Notes: generated by a model from the letters alone, not told the origin. A stretch of DNA of 64,000 nucleotides from Massilia norwichensis (GCF_024753245.1 NZ_JANUGX010000001.1:248001-312000); one strand, 5' to 3'; shown: positions 51,479-61,297, counted from the stretch's first letter. Program-made: numbers and translations.

Positions 51479-53353
51479 TCAAGCCTTCTTCTGCTGCGCC
51501 ACCCAGCGCTGCACGATCTCGCCCAGCACGTCCAGCGGCACCGAACCGTTCTTCAGCACCACGTCGTGGAAGGCCGGCAGCGAGAACTTGTCGCCGAGTT
51601 CCTTCCTGGCCTGGTCGCGCAGTTCGAGGATGCGCAGCATGCCGACCATGTAGGCGCAGGCCTGGCCCGGCCAGGCCACGTAGCGCTCCACCTCCTGGGC
51701 GCCGATGCCGTAGTCGATCGCCTGCTGGCGGGTCCAGCCCTTGGTGTGCAGGCCGGTATCGACCACCAGGCGGCGCGCGCGGAACAGTTCCGAACCCAGT
51801 GCCCCCAGCAGGCCCGGCACATCGCCCTCGTACCAGCCCTGCTCCACCGCCAGGCGCTCGGCGTACAAGGCCCAGCCTTCGCTGTGGGCGCTGCCGCCGC
51901 CGAAGATGCGCTGGGCGCGGAACTTCGGCAGATCGCTGCGCTCCTGCTGGATCGCCAGTTGGAAGTGGTGGCCCGGCACCGCTTCGTGGTAGGACAGGCT
52001 GCGCATGCGGACCATGTCGAAGCTCGGGCCGCGCATCGGCACCCAGAAGATGCCGGGACGGCTGCCGTCCGGCGCCGGCAGGCTGTAGTGGGCGGCGGCC
52101 GACGGCTCGGTCAGCGGCGGTTCGCGGCGCACCTCGACCGGCGCACGCGGCGTCAGGTTGAAGATCGCCTTGCTGCGCCGTTCGGCGTCGGCCACCATCG
52201 CCACGTACTTCTCGAGGATCGCCGGACGCGGGTCTTCGCCGGCGGCGACCTTCGGCTGGAAGCTGGCGTCGAGCTTCTTCATGCGCTCCTCGATCGAGCC
52301 TTCGGTGTAGCCGAGGGAACGCAGGTGGCGGTCCATCTCGCCCTCGATGCGTGCGACTTCGCGCAGGCCGATCTCGTGGATCTGCTCCGCCGTCAGGCTG
52401 GTGCTGGTGTAGGTCTTGAGGGCCTGCTGGTAGGCCGCCAGGCCGCCCGGCAGGCGGTCGATGCCGGCGCGGTCGGTGGTGCGCGGGTGGATCTCGGCCA
52501 TGAAGGCTTGCACGCGCTGGTAGGCCGGGCGGATCTTCTCCTCGACGATGCGGGCAGCGCCCGACACCGCCTTGGCGCGCACCGGTTCCGGCACGTCGGC
52601 CAGCTTGGCCAGGCGCTGGTCGAGCGTGGTCACCAGCACGTTCTGGCCGGCTTCGGGCTTCAGGAACAGGTCGACCTGGTACTGGGCGCGCTCGAGGATG
52701 AAGCGCGGCGGGATCAAGCCCTTGGCGGCGGCTTCCCTGGCCCGCACCAGCGCTTCGTCGATGCGCGGGCCGACCTGCTCCAGCCGCGCCATGTAGCCGG
52801 TGAGGTCGGACGCGCGGCGCAGCGGGTGGGTGTTGGTCATGAAGTTCACCAGGCCGACCTGCACGCCGCTGAACTGGTTGAACACGAAGCTGTAATCCTC
52901 GAACGGTTCGCTGGCGACCGTGTTGGCCAGGCTCCAGCGCATCACCGAGGCCGAGGTGCGCTGCTCTTCGCCGAGCGGACCGGCCAGGAAGGCGTCCAGG
53001 CGCGCGACCCCGCTCTTCGCCAGCTCGATCATCTTGCGGCGCTGCTCGCGCGTCATCGGCGTCAACTGCCGGTCCAGCGCGTCCTGCTGCGCGCCCGCGA
53101 AATACTGGGTCGAGGTGGCCAGCTGCGGGTTGGCGCGTACCCAGTCTTCGGCAAAGCGATCGGCCCAGGTGTCGAAGGCTTTGTTGGGCTTGTCGGCGGC
53201 AGCTTTCGCCTCGGGCTCGGCGGCCTTGACGGCAGGTTTGGCGTCGGCAGCGACGGCCTGCGGCATGACGGCGATCAGGGTCAGCGGCAGGAACAGCGAA
53301 GCGATGGCGGTGCGCCGCAGGGTGTGCAGGGCGCGCGAACGGGTCTGGGGCAT
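51479..53353 (-). CDS. DUF885 protein, probable zinc-dependent peptidase, exported
   Basis: A 624-residue protein with a signal-like N-terminus (LRRTAIASLFLPLTLIAVMPQAVA, about 12-35) and a DUF885 body. The motif SYHEAVPGHHFQ near 455-466 resembles an HExxH-type zinc site in which the second histidine pair comes after PG. SAHSEGWALYAERLA near 490-504 supplies a downstream Glu. WVPMRGPSFDMVRMRSLSYH and RYVAWPGQACAYMVGM complete the family pattern. Members are thought to be periplasmic carboxypeptidase-like enzymes; the substrate is unknown. It stands alone. Confidence 0.88.
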   Translation of the reverse strand: MPQTRSRALHTLRRTAIASLFLPLTLIAVMPQAVAADAKPAVKAAEPEAKAAADKPNKAFDTWADRFAEDWVRANPQLATSTQYFAGAQQDALDRQLTPMTREQRRKMIELAKSGVARLDAFLAGPLGEEQRTSASVMRWSLANTVASEPFEDYSFVFNQFSGVQVGLVNFMTNTHPLRRASDLTGYMARLEQVGPRIDEALVRAREAAAKGLIPPRFILERAQYQVDLFLKPEAGQNVLVTTLDQRLAKLADVPEPVRAKAVSGAARIVEEKIRPAYQRVQAFMAEIHPRTTDRAGIDRLPGGLAAYQQALKTYTSTSLTAEQIHEIGLREVARIEGEMDRHLRSLGYTEGSIEERMKKLDASFQPKVAAGEDPRPAILEKYVAMVADAERRSKAIFNLTPRAPVEVRREPPLTEPSAAAHYSLPAPDGSRPGIFWVPMRGPSFDMVRMRSLSYHEAVPGHHFQLAIQQERSDLPKFRAQRIFGGGSAHSEGWALYAERLAVEQGWYEGDVPGLLGALGSELFRARRLVVDTGLHTKGWTRQQAIDYGIGAQEVERYVAWPGQACAYMVGMLRILELRDQARKELGDKFSLPAFHDVVLKNGSVPLDVLGEIVQRWVAQQKKA

Positions 53354-53377
53354 GGGTCTCTCTTATCGGTGTTTTAC

Positions 53378-54769
53378 TCAGCAGGAATCTACCATGAACT
53401 TCGTGTCTGACGGAAACATCAAGACGAAGCGCGTGCCCTCGGCCCCGCTCTCGGCCCGCACTTTGCCGCCATGCAGCTGCATGATGGAACGGACGATGGC
53501 CAGGCCCAGTCCACTCGATTCGCCGGCGCCCTGCCGCGCCGGATCGCAGCGATAGAAACGCTCGAACAGGTGCGGCAGGTGCTCGGGACCGATGGCCGGG
53601 CCGAGGTTGTGGACGGCGATCTCGATGCCATCCGCGGACACGCTGCTCGACACGGTGATCGGCGTGCCCGGCGCGCCGTAGCGCAGCGCATTGGCCAGCA
53701 GGTTGGCCAGCGCCCTTCTCAGCAGTTCGCGGTCGGCCACGATCGTGCCGCGCGCCGTATTCAGCAGGCGCATGCCGCGCTCTTCGGCCAGGCCTTCGAA
53801 GTACTCGCACAGCTGGTCGCCGAGTTCCCGCAGCGGCACCGGCACGTGCGCCAGCGCCGCCGCGGCCTGCTCGGTGCGCGCCAGGAACAGCATGCTGTCT
53901 ATCATGCGCGCCAGGCGTTCGTACTCTTCCTGGTTCGACACCAGCAGGTTCTGGTAGTCCTCGGCCGTGCGTGCCCGGCTCAGCGCCTGCTGGGTCTGGC
54001 CCATCAGGTTGCCCAGCGGCGTGCGCATCTCATGGGCCAGGTCTTCGGAAAAGCGCGCCAGCCTGGCGAATCCCGCCTCCAGGCGCGCCAGCATGCCGTT
54101 CAGGGCGGCCCGCAGGGCCTCCAGCTCGCGCACGCCGCCGGCATCGTCGAGCCGCTGCGACAAATGGCGCACGTCGATCGCCGCCGCCCGCGCCGCCAGC
54201 TCGCGCACCGGGCGCAGGCCGCGCACCGCGATCGCCAGCCCGAGCAGGTAGGCCAGGATGGCGCCGGCCGCCAACGCCAGGCCAAGACGCAGGCGATACG
54301 CGGCCAGCATCTGTTCGCGCTCGGCCAGCAGCCTGCCGGCGATCAGGGTCAGGCGGCCGTCGCCGCCGGCGACGCGGGTCCAGGCCAGCCGCAGCGGCGG
54401 CGCGCCCTCGATCGTGCGCAGCGCGATCCGGCCGTCGGCGGGCGGCAGCTGCGGGACCGCGATGCCGGACGGGCCGACCGCGATGCGCACCCGGCCGGCA
54501 TCGTCGAGGATCCACAGCAGGCTGTCGCGGTTGCCGAGCATGTTGTCGTACAGGCGCGGGCGCCGGCGCAGGGTCTCGAGATCGGCGCTCTCGTCGATCA
54601 GGGCGCGCATGCGTTCGATTCGTCCCGCCAGGGCCTGGTCGTCGCGCCAAGCGATTTCGCGCGCCAGCGATCCGTACAAATAGATGCAGATGGCGCCCAG
54701 CAGCACCGCGCTGGCGAGGGCGAACATCAGGGCCAGGCGCTGGCTGAGCGCGCGCGGCCAGCGGCTCAC
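53378..54769 (-). CDS. Sensor histidine kinase, HprS/CusS-like
   Basis: A 463-residue membrane kinase. TM1 lies at about 10-32, the periplasmic sensor at 35-158 and TM2 near 162-183, with a HAMP domain after it. The HisKA His246 is in [12 protein letters not shown], and the HATPase N box ([13 protein letters not shown]) and SSGLGLAIV follow. The periplasmic length fits the heavy-metal/oxidative-stress kinase group. It starts with GTG overlapping the regulator stop (54766-54769), so the pair is translationally coupled. Its neighbour across the divergent region is a hydroxyisourate hydrolase, as in E. coli hprRS-hiuH. Confidence 0.9.
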   Translation of the reverse strand: MSRWPRALSQRLALMFALASAVLLGAICIYLYGSLAREIAWRDDQALAGRIERMRALIDESADLETLRRRPRLYDNMLGNRDSLLWILDDAGRVRIAVGPSGIAVPQLPPADGRIALRTIEGAPPLRLAWTRVAGGDGRLTLIAGRLLAEREQMLAAYRLRLGLALAAGAILAYLLGLAIAVRGLRPVRELAARAAAIDVRHLSQRLDDAGGVRELEALRAALNGMLARLEAGFARLARFSEDLAHEMRTPLGNLMGQTQQALSRARTAEDYQNLLVSNQEEYERLARMIDSMLFLARTEQAAAALAHVPVPLRELGDQLCEYFEGLAEERGMRLLNTARGTIVADRELLRRALANLLANALRYGAPGTPITVSSSVSADGIEIAVHNLGPAIGPEHLPHLFERFYRCDPARQGAGESSGLGLAIVRSIMQLHGGKVRAESGAEGTRFVLMFPSDTKFMVDSC

Positions 54770-55437
54770 GCGCGCGCCTCGAGCACGTAGCCGACGCCGC
54801 GCACGGTGTGGATCAGCTTGACCGGATGCGGGTCGTCGATCTTGGCGCGCAGGCGGCGGATAGCAACGTCGACGACGTTGGTGTCGCTGTCGAAGTTCAT
54901 CTGCCAGACCTGGGACGCGATGGTCGTGCGCGACAGCACATCCCCTTCGCGCCCGAGCAGCAGATGCAGCAGCGCGAATTCCTTGTTGGTGAGTTCGATG
55001 CGTTCGCCGGCCCGGGTGACGCGGCGGCGCAGCAGGTCGAGTTCGAGGTCGGCGGCGTGCAGGCGCTCGCTCTCGCGCACGCCGCCGCGCCGCAGCAGGG
55101 TGCGCACGCGCGCCAGGAACTCCGCATACGAGAAGGGCTTGACCAGGTAGTCGTCGGCGCCGAGTTCCAGGCCCTTGACCCGGTCTTCGATGGCGTCGCG
55201 CGCCGTCAGGAACATCACCGGCGTACCGGAACGCCCGCGCAACAGGCGCAGCAGCTCCCAGCCGTCGACGCCGGGCAGCATCACGTCGAGCACCACCAGT
55301 TCGTAGTGTTCCTTCTCGATCAGCTGGCGCCCCGCATGCCCGGTCCTTGCCACCTGCACCGGATAGCCGGCTTCCTGCAGTCCCTTGCGCAGGTAGTCGG
55401 CGGTCTTCTCTTCGTCTTCCACTATCAGGATCGTCAT
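54766..55437 (-). CDS. Response regulator, OmpR family (HprR/CusR-like)
   Basis: A 223-residue regulator: receiver with Asp51 in [12 protein letters not shown] and Lys in [11 protein letters not shown], then a winged-helix DNA-binding domain ending [33 protein letters not shown]. The receiver and the spacing of the wing match the heavy-metal/HprR group. It is coupled to the kinase gene downstream and divergent from an exported hydroxyisourate hydrolase, with an inverted repeat between them that matches the HprR-box pattern. Signals for the E. coli homologue are hydrogen peroxide and hypochlorous acid; the same is inferred here. Confidence 0.92.
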   Translation of the reverse strand: MTILIVEDEEKTADYLRKGLQEAGYPVQVARTGHAGRQLIEKEHYELVVLDVMLPGVDGWELLRLLRGRSGTPVMFLTARDAIEDRVKGLELGADDYLVKPFSYAEFLARVRTLLRRGGVRESERLHAADLELDLLRRRVTRAGERIELTNKEFALLHLLLGREGDVLSRTTIASQVWQMNFDSDTNVVDVAIRRLRAKIDDPHPVKLIHTVRGVGYVLEARA

Positions 55438-55470
55438 GGCGCATAGCTTACCGCGTCGCGCGGCCGTGAC

Positions 55471-55488
55471 GATTACAAATCTGTAATC
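55471..55488. promoter_or_regulatory. Palindromic operator between the two-component genes and hiuH
   Basis: GATTACAAATCTGTAATC has seven-base arms (GATTACA and TGTAATC) around four bases. It matches the arrangement of the E. coli HprR box (ATTACA, four bases, TGTAAT). It sits 34 bases from the regulator start and 71 from the hydrolase start, so phosphorylated regulator could control both. Recognition is by pattern only. Confidence 0.7.
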
Positions 55489-55558
55489 GAAGCGTCATCC
55501 GCGCGCTTCAGAAGAGCCGCTAGCATGGACGCCATCGACAATCATGAGGACCGACACA

Positions 55559-55966
55559 ATGAACCAACTGCGCTACCTGCTGGCCGCCACCGCCCTGGCC
55601 GGCGCCTGTGCCCACGCCGCGCCGGCCAATCCGCTCAGCGTGCACGTGCTGAACCTGCAGGACGGCCTGCCCTCGCCCGGCGTGGAGGTGGTGCTCGAAA
55701 AGCAGGAGCAAGGCAACTGGACCGTCCTGAGCAAGGGCGTGACCGACGCGCAGGGACGCATCCCCGCGCTCTACCCGGACGGCCGCGCCTGGAGCGCCGG
55801 CACCTACAAGGTCACCTTCAAGACCGGCGCCTGGTTCGCCGCGCACAAGGCCGACAGCTTCTTCCCGGAGATCCCGGTGATCTTCAAGGCCGACGGCAAG
55901 CTGCCGCACTACCACATTCCGCTGCTGCTCAGCCCCTACGGTTTTTCGACCTATCGCGGCAACTGA
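55559..55966 (+). CDS. hiuH: Hydroxyisourate hydrolase (transthyretin-like), exported
   Basis: A 135-residue protein with a cleavable signal peptide (YLLAATALAGACAHA, about 6-20). The catalytic residues expected for the family are present: His29 in LSVHVLNLQDG and the HYHIPLLLSPYG block near 117-128. The C-terminal signature reads YRGN instead of the usual YRGS, a substitution at the last residue of the hallmark motif. It hydrolyses 5-hydroxyisourate in the urate pathway; no uricase is seen nearby. GAGGA precedes the start. Periplasmic location matches the E. coli HiuH. Confidence 0.9.
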   Translation: MNQLRYLLAATALAGACAHAAPANPLSVHVLNLQDGLPSPGVEVVLEKQEQGNWTVLSKGVTDAQGRIPALYPDGRAWSAGTYKVTFKTGAWFAAHKADSFFPEIPVIFKADGKLPHYHIPLLLSPYGFSTYRGN

Positions 55967-55974
55967 GGAAGGAC

Positions 55975-56487
55975 CTAAGACTTGTCCGCCAGGATCTCGA
56001 GCGTGGATTGGCGCGGCCAGTCCCAGCTGCGGGCCAGGCGCCAGTCGCGCATGTTCCCTTCCGCGACCAGCTGCCAGTGGGTCTGTTCGAGCACCGGCAG
56101 CGCGATCGAAAAGGCGCCTTGCGCATCGGGCTTGATCAGCAGGCTCAGGTCGCGCTGCGGCAGGGTCGGATGCGCCAGTTTGACGGTGAACGGGACCGCC
56201 AGCGGCCGGCCGAAGCTCTCGATGCGGCCCTGCAGGCGGCCGCCCTCGTATCGCAGGTACAGGGCCAGTTGCATGGCCGTGGCCATGCGGTCGCGGCGCA
56301 GGTCCTGGTTGATCGCCTTGCCCTGCTTGTAGTAGTCGTCGACCACCATCGCATCCGGGTGGTCGAGCGCCAGCCAGGTGGCGATGGCGCCGCCTATCAG
56401 AACACTGGCGGGGCCCAGCATCAGCAGCCAGGGCCAGCGGTGGGTGTACCAGGGCGCAGCCTGGCTTAGGGCAGGATTGAGGGGCAT
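55975..56487 (-). CDS. cbb3 oxidase-associated FixH/CcoH-like protein
   Basis: A 170-residue single-pass membrane protein: a short cytoplasmic start (PWYTHRWPWLLMLGPASVLIGGAIATWLAL, about 12-41), then a periplasmic domain with DDYYKQGKAINQDLRRDR, the conserved FixH block. It assists assembly or stability of the cbb3 oxidase. It is downstream of ccoG in the ccoNOQPGH cluster, with a 23-base gap, and converges with hiuH. Confidence 0.9.
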   Translation of the reverse strand: MPLNPALSQAAPWYTHRWPWLLMLGPASVLIGGAIATWLALDHPDAMVVDDYYKQGKAINQDLRRDRMATAMQLALYLRYEGGRLQGRIESFGRPLAVPFTVKLAHPTLPQRDLSLLIKPDAQGAFSIALPVLEQTHWQLVAEGNMRDWRLARSWDWPRQSTLEILADKS

Positions 56488-56510
56488 GATGCTTCCTTGT
56501 CTGATAACGC

Positions 56511-57899
56511 TTATTTGGGAACGATGAAGACAGCTTTCTCGGTCACCCGCAGCGCGGGCTCGTCCAGCGCGCTGACCGTGAAGCGGATCGGATGCGAGCC
56601 GCTGCCGGCCTTGCCGGGGGCGATGCGCACGCGCACCGGCACCGCGCGCGTCGTGGCGCCGGCCAGTTCGACCAGGTCTTCATCGGCGATGCCGGCCGAG
56701 GCGATGCCGTCCACTTCGATGCGGTACAGGTGCTCGCGCTCCGCGGTATTCATGATCTGCAGACGGTAGACGTTCTCGATCATGCCGTCTTCGACTTCCC
56801 GTCCCATGGCGCCGCGGTCGCGGATCACGTCGAGCTTGAGCGGGGCGCGCAGCGCCAGCGCGCCGGAAAACGCGGCGGCGATAGCGAAGAAGGCCAGGCC
56901 GTAGCCGATCACGCGCGGACGCAGCAGACGGCGCTTGATCTGCGCCGCGCTCCAGCCGCCGGCCAGGGCGTTCTCGGTGGCGTAGCGGATCAGGCCCTGC
57001 GGCTTGCCGACCTTGTCCATCACGCTGTCGCAGGCGTCGATGCAGGCGGCGCAGCCGATGCATTCGTACTGCAGGCCCTTGCGGATGTCGATGCCGGTCG
57101 GGCAGACCTGCACGCACATGCTGCAGTCGATGCAGTCGCCCTTCCCCTGGGATTTTGCGGCCCCGCGCGGTTCGCCGCGCGCCGTGTCGTAGCTGACGAT
57201 CAGCGTGTCGCGGTCGAACATCGCGCTCTGGAAGCGCGCGTAGGGGCACATGTACTTGCACACCTGCTCGCGCATCCAGCCGGCGTTGCCGTAGGTGGCG
57301 AAGGCATAGAACAGCACCCAGAAGGCTTCCCAGGCGCCGAGCGAGAAACCGAGCACCTCGTGCCCCAGCTGGCGCACCGGCGAGAAGTAGCCGACGAAAG
57401 TAAAACCGGTCCACAGCGCGACCAGGCCCCAGGCCAGATGCTTGGCGCCGCGTTTGCCGATCTTCTCCGCGGTCCAGGGCTGGCGGTCGAGGCGGATGCG
57501 CGCGCTGCGGTTGCCTTCGATGCGGCGCTCGATCCACAGGAAGATCTCGGTGTAGACGGTCTGCGGGCAGGCATAGCCGCACCAGACCCGCCCGGCCACC
57601 GTGGTGACCAGGAACAGGCCGTAGGCGCAGATGATCAGCAGGCCCGCCAGGTAGATGAAGTCCTGCGGCCACAGCACCAGGCCGAACAGGTGGAACTTGC
57701 GCGCACCGAGGTCGAACAGCACCGCCTGGCGGCCATTCATGTTCAACCACGGCAGGCCGTAGAACAGGGCCTGGGTCAGCCACACGCACACCCAGCGCCA
57801 GGTGGCGTAGCGGCCCGATACCTCGCGCGGGTGGATGTCCTCGCGCTTGGCGTACATCTTGATGACGGCCTCTTTCACCACTGGCTCCGGGGCGTTCAT
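56511..57899 (-). CDS. ccoG: Cytochrome c oxidase accessory protein CcoG/FixG
   Basis: A 462-residue membrane ferredoxin that reduces copper for cbb3 oxidase assembly. Five helices are visible; the first cluster pair lies in VWCGYACPQTVYTEIFLWIE, and the second part has two 4Fe-4S motifs CIDCSMCVQVCPTGIDIR and CIGCAACIDACD. A C-terminal Ig-like domain (ALRAPLKLDVIRDRG onward) projects to the periplasm. GGAGG precedes the ATG at 57899. It overlaps the ccoP stop by ATGA, so it is translated with it. Confidence 0.95.
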   Translation of the reverse strand: MNAPEPVVKEAVIKMYAKREDIHPREVSGRYATWRWVCVWLTQALFYGLPWLNMNGRQAVLFDLGARKFHLFGLVLWPQDFIYLAGLLIICAYGLFLVTTVAGRVWCGYACPQTVYTEIFLWIERRIEGNRSARIRLDRQPWTAEKIGKRGAKHLAWGLVALWTGFTFVGYFSPVRQLGHEVLGFSLGAWEAFWVLFYAFATYGNAGWMREQVCKYMCPYARFQSAMFDRDTLIVSYDTARGEPRGAAKSQGKGDCIDCSMCVQVCPTGIDIRKGLQYECIGCAACIDACDSVMDKVGKPQGLIRYATENALAGGWSAAQIKRRLLRPRVIGYGLAFFAIAAAFSGALALRAPLKLDVIRDRGAMGREVEDGMIENVYRLQIMNTAEREHLYRIEVDGIASAGIADEDLVELAGATTRAVPVRVRIAPGKAGSGSHPIRFTVSALDEPALRVTEKAVFIVPK

Positions 57900-58858
57900 T
57901 TTGCCGCCTCCTCCGTTGCCGCGGCCGCGGTCACCACCGGTGCGCCGGCGCCGTTCGACAGGCTCCACACATAGGCGGCCAGCACGTGGGTCTTGCCCTC
58001 GCCGAGGAACTCGCCCCAGGCCGGCATGGTGTTGTCGCGGCCCTTGCGGATGGTTTCCATGATGGTCTCGGCGCTGCCGCCGTAGAGCCAGACCTTGTCG
58101 CTCAGGTTGGGCGCGCCCAGCGCCGGGTTGCCGCGCCCATCGGCGCCATGGCAGGCGGCGCAGGCGCCGAATTTCGGCTTGCCGAAGGCGACCTTCACCG
58201 GATCGGCGGTCAGGCCCGACAGGCTGCGCACGTAATGGGCGACGCTTTCGATGTCCTTGTCGGAGCCGAGCGCCGCACCCATCGGCGGCATCTGGCCGTG
58301 GCGGCCCTTCATGATGGTTTCCTTGATCACCGACGGGTCGCCGCCGTACAGCCAGTCATTGTCGGTCAGGTTCGGATAGCCCTTGTTGCCGCGCGCATCC
58401 GAGCCGTGGCACTGCGCGCAGTAGTTCAGGAACAGGCGCTGGCCGATCTCGTGGGCCTGCGGGTCGCGCGCCACCGTCGGGATGTCCTGGCTCAGGTATT
58501 TGTCGAACAGCGGGCCGTAATCCAGGCTGGCCTGCCTGACCTCGGCCTTGTAGGCGCCGCTCGACTGCCATCCGAGCTTGCCGGCATAGCTGCCCAGACC
58601 CGGGTACAGGATCAGGTAGCCGATCGCGAACACGATGGTCAGCCAGAACAGGCCCATCCACCAGCGCGGCATCGGCGTATTCAGTTCGGTCAGGTCCTCG
58701 TCCCAGACGTGGCCGGTGGTTTTCTCCGGCTGGCCGTCCTGGCCGATCCTGACCTTGTGCTTGGATTGGGACCACAGCAGCAGGCCGCAGCCGAGGATGG
58801 ACAGGACCGTGATCAGCGCCACGTACCAGTTCCAGAAACCGCTGGTGAAGTCAGACAT
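57896..58858 (-). CDS. ccoP: cbb3-type cytochrome c oxidase subunit III (diheme)
   Basis: The 320-residue subunit has one or two N-terminal helices (WYVALITVLSILGCGLLLW and GLFWLTIVFAIGYLIL), then two c-type heme domains: CAQCH near 147 and CAACH near 233, each followed by Met ligands. It carries electrons to the catalytic subunit. The start at 58858 overlaps ccoQ by eight bases and the stop overlaps the ccoG start. It belongs to the ccoNOQP operon under FNR control. Confidence 0.96.
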   Translation of the reverse strand: MSDFTSGFWNWYVALITVLSILGCGLLLWSQSKHKVRIGQDGQPEKTTGHVWDEDLTELNTPMPRWWMGLFWLTIVFAIGYLILYPGLGSYAGKLGWQSSGAYKAEVRQASLDYGPLFDKYLSQDIPTVARDPQAHEIGQRLFLNYCAQCHGSDARGNKGYPNLTDNDWLYGGDPSVIKETIMKGRHGQMPPMGAALGSDKDIESVAHYVRSLSGLTADPVKVAFGKPKFGACAACHGADGRGNPALGAPNLSDKVWLYGGSAETIMETIRKGRDNTMPAWGEFLGEGKTHVLAAYVWSLSNGAGAPVVTAAAATEEAAK

Positions 58859-59030
58859 GATGTTCCTCCAGCTTGATGTCCGCGTCCGCATCCGCGAACG
58901 GCAGGGCCGCGGCCTGGGCGAAGTCCTTCTCCTTGCGCAGGAAGGTCCAGGCCAGGATGCCGCTGAAGGTGGCGAAGCTGATCACGGTCATGATGCGGCT
59001 CGCGTCGTCGAAAAGATATTGGAGTGCCAT
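58851..59030 (-). CDS. ccoQ: cbb3-type cytochrome c oxidase subunit CcoQ (59 aa)
   Basis: This small gene is easily missed. Reading from ATG 59030 it encodes 59 residues: MALQYLFDDASRIMTVISFA, one helix (TFSGILAWTFL), then a charged tail ending KLEEHHV. It is a regulatory or stabilising subunit of the cbb3 complex. Its stop at 58851-58853 lies beyond the ccoP start, giving an eight-base overlap. It follows ccoO by seven bases. Confidence 0.9.
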   Translation of the reverse strand: MALQYLFDDASRIMTVISFATFSGILAWTFLRKEKDFAQAAALPFADADADIKLEEHHV

Positions 59031-59037
59031 GTCGTCC

Positions 59038-59652
59038 TCAGTTTCTGGATTTGATTTGCGTGCCCAGGCCCTGCAGATAGGCGATCAAGGCATCCTGCTC
59101 GGTCTTGCCATCCAGCTCGGCCGGTGCGTCCTTCACGTCCTGCTCGGAGTAAGGCACCGCCAGGCGCTGCATCGCGCGCATCTTCGGCACGATCGATTGC
59201 GGATCGAGTTTGGTCTTCGCCAGCCACGGATAGCCCGGCATGTTCGATTCCGGGACCACGTCGCGCGGGTTGTCGAGGTGGGTGCGGTGCCAGTCGTCCG
59301 AATAGCGTCCGCCGACGCGCGCCAGGTCCGGGCCGGTGCGCTTGGAGCCCCACTGGAACGGGTGGTCGTAGACGAATTCGCCGGCCACCGAGTAGTGGCC
59401 ATAGCGTTCGGTCTCGGCGCGGAAAGGACGGATCATCTGCGAGTGGCAGTTGTAGCAGCCCTCGCGGATGTAGATGTCGCGGCCGGCCAGGCGCAGCGCC
59501 GAATAGGGTTTGAGGCCGGCGACCGGTTCGGTGGTCGACTTCTGGAAGAACAGCGGCACGATCTCGACCAGGCCGCCGAAGGAGATCACGGTCAGCACCA
59601 GGCCGATCAGCAGCCAGGGGTTCTTCTCGATCCACTCGTGGGTGAATTTCAT
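59038..59652 (-). CDS. ccoO: cbb3-type cytochrome c oxidase subunit II (monoheme)
   Basis: The 204-residue subunit has one helix near the N-terminus ([20 protein letters not shown]) and a c-heme domain with [21 protein letters not shown] (heme at CYNCH). [26 protein letters not shown] follows. It passes electrons between ccoP and ccoN. The ATG at 59652 was chosen; upstream frame is not coding-like. It follows ccoN by 19 bases. Confidence 0.96.
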   Translation of the reverse strand: MKFTHEWIEKNPWLLIGLVLTVISFGGLVEIVPLFFQKSTTEPVAGLKPYSALRLAGRDIYIREGCYNCHSQMIRPFRAETERYGHYSVAGEFVYDHPFQWGSKRTGPDLARVGGRYSDDWHRTHLDNPRDVVPESNMPGYPWLAKTKLDPQSIVPKMRAMQRLAVPYSEQDVKDAPAELDGKTEQDALIAYLQGLGTQIKSRN

Positions 59653-59671
59653 GATGGGTATCCTGCTTTCT

Positions 59672-61135
59672 TTATGCGTGTTCGGGGATCGCGGGCTTGG
59701 CAACCGGTGCCGGCTTGTGCGGCGCCAGCGCCGGGATGCGCGCATCGACGGACGTGGTGCCGCGCATGGTCAGCCAGGTGTTGTAAGCCATCAGGCACAT
59801 GCCGGTCAGGTACATCAGGCCGCCGCCGAAGCGGATCACGTAGTAGGGATAGGTCGCCTTGACGCCTTCGACGAAGGTATAGGTCAGGGTGCCGTCCGGG
59901 TTCACGGCGCGCCACATCAGGCCCTGCATCACGCCGGCGATCCACATCGCGGCGATGTACAGCACGATGCCGATGGTGCCGAGCCAGAAGTGCGATTCGA
60001 TCAGCGCCACGCTGGCCATCTGTTTTTTACCGGCCAGGCGCGGGATCAGGTAGTACAGCGAACCCATGGTGATGAAGCCGACCCAACCCAGCGCGCCGCC
60101 ATGGACGTGGGCGATGCTCCAGTCGGTGTAGTGCGACAGCGAGTTGATGGTCTTAATCGACATCATCGGGCCCTCGAAGGTGGCCATGCCGTAGAAGGAC
60201 AGCGAGACGATCATGAATTTCAGGATCGGGTCCGAGCGCAGCTTGTGCCAGGCGCCCGACAGGGTCATCATGCCGTTGATCATGCCGCCCCAGGACGGCG
60301 CCAGCAGGATCAGCGAGAACACCATGCCGATCGACTGGGTCCAGTCGGGCAGCGCGGTGTAGTGCAGGTGGTGCGGGCCGGCCCACATGTAGGTGAAGAT
60401 CAGGGCCCAGAAGTGCACGATCGACAGGCGATACGAGTACACCGGGCGCTCGGCCTGCTTGGGGATGAAGTAGTAGACCATGCCGAGGTAGCCGGCGGTC
60501 AGGATGAAGCCGACCGCGTTATGGCCGTACCACCACTGGATCATCGCGTCCTGCACGCCCGAATACATCGAGTAGGACTTCATGAAGGAGGCCGGCATCG
60601 ACATGCCGTTCACCACATGCAGCACCGCCACCGCGATGATGTAGGCGCCGAAGAACCAGTTGGCGACATAGATGTGCTGGACGCGGCGCTTGACGATGGT
60701 GCCGAAGAACACCACGGCGTAGGCCACCCAGACGATGGTGATCAGGATCGCGATCGGCCATTCCAGCTCGGCGTATTCCTTGCCGCGCGTGAAGCCCATC
60801 GGCAGCGTGATCGCGGCCGACACCAGCACCGCCTGCCAGCCCCAGAAGGTGAAGGCGGCCAGTTTGTCGGAGAACAGGCGGACCTGGCAGGTGCGCTGCA
60901 CCACATAGTAGGAGGTGGCGAACAGGCCGCAGATGCCGAAGGCGAAGATGACCGCGTTGGTGTGCAGCGGGCGCAGACGGCCGTAGCTCAGCCAGGGGAT
61001 ATCGAAGTTCAGCGCCGGCCACGCCAGCTGGGCCGCGATCCACACGCCGGCCAGCATGCCGATCACGCCCCAGACCACGGTGGCGATCGCAAACTGGCGC
61101 ACGATCTTATAGTTGTAGTTTAGACTTGTGCTCAA
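59672..61135 (-). CDS. ccoN: cbb3-type cytochrome c oxidase catalytic subunit I
   Basis: A 487-residue membrane protein with about 12 helices containing the heme b and heme b3-CuB centre. Helix residues include [21 protein letters not shown] (low-spin heme), the CuB/high-spin ligands in [16 protein letters not shown] and [13 protein letters not shown], and [12 protein letters not shown]. It is the oxygen-reducing subunit of a high-affinity, proton-pumping oxidase for microaerobic life. The start lies 67 bases from a perfect FNR box. Confidence 0.97.
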   Translation of the reverse strand: MSTSLNYNYKIVRQFAIATVVWGVIGMLAGVWIAAQLAWPALNFDIPWLSYGRLRPLHTNAVIFAFGICGLFATSYYVVQRTCQVRLFSDKLAAFTFWGWQAVLVSAAITLPMGFTRGKEYAELEWPIAILITIVWVAYAVVFFGTIVKRRVQHIYVANWFFGAYIIAVAVLHVVNGMSMPASFMKSYSMYSGVQDAMIQWWYGHNAVGFILTAGYLGMVYYFIPKQAERPVYSYRLSIVHFWALIFTYMWAGPHHLHYTALPDWTQSIGMVFSLILLAPSWGGMINGMMTLSGAWHKLRSDPILKFMIVSLSFYGMATFEGPMMSIKTINSLSHYTDWSIAHVHGGALGWVGFITMGSLYYLIPRLAGKKQMASVALIESHFWLGTIGIVLYIAAMWIAGVMQGLMWRAVNPDGTLTYTFVEGVKATYPYYVIRFGGGLMYLTGMCLMAYNTWLTMRGTTSVDARIPALAPHKPAPVAKPAIPEHA

Positions 61136-61201
61136 GATGCACTCCCTAGATAAGAAGAAAGACTTGCATCAGGAGAGTAGGTTTTTGAACGTTGAAAATC
61201 C

Positions 61202-61215
61202 TTGATGTGAATCAA
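61202..61215. promoter_or_regulatory. Perfect FNR/Anr box upstream of ccoN
   Basis: TTGATGTGAATCAA matches TTGAT-N4-ATCAA exactly. Its centre is about 74 bases from the ccoN start on the minus strand, a position compatible with activation near -41 given a leader of about 30 bases. It is also about 90 bases from the plus-strand DksA-like gene. A matching FNR is encoded at 46893. This indicates oxygen-regulated expression of ccoNOQP-GH. Confidence 0.88.
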
Positions 61216-61297
61216 AATGTTCAGAACGGGCTAAGGTAGGGAATGACGTGTTGCTGAAAGAGGACGACCGAATATTCAACGACCGATAGGACTTTGT

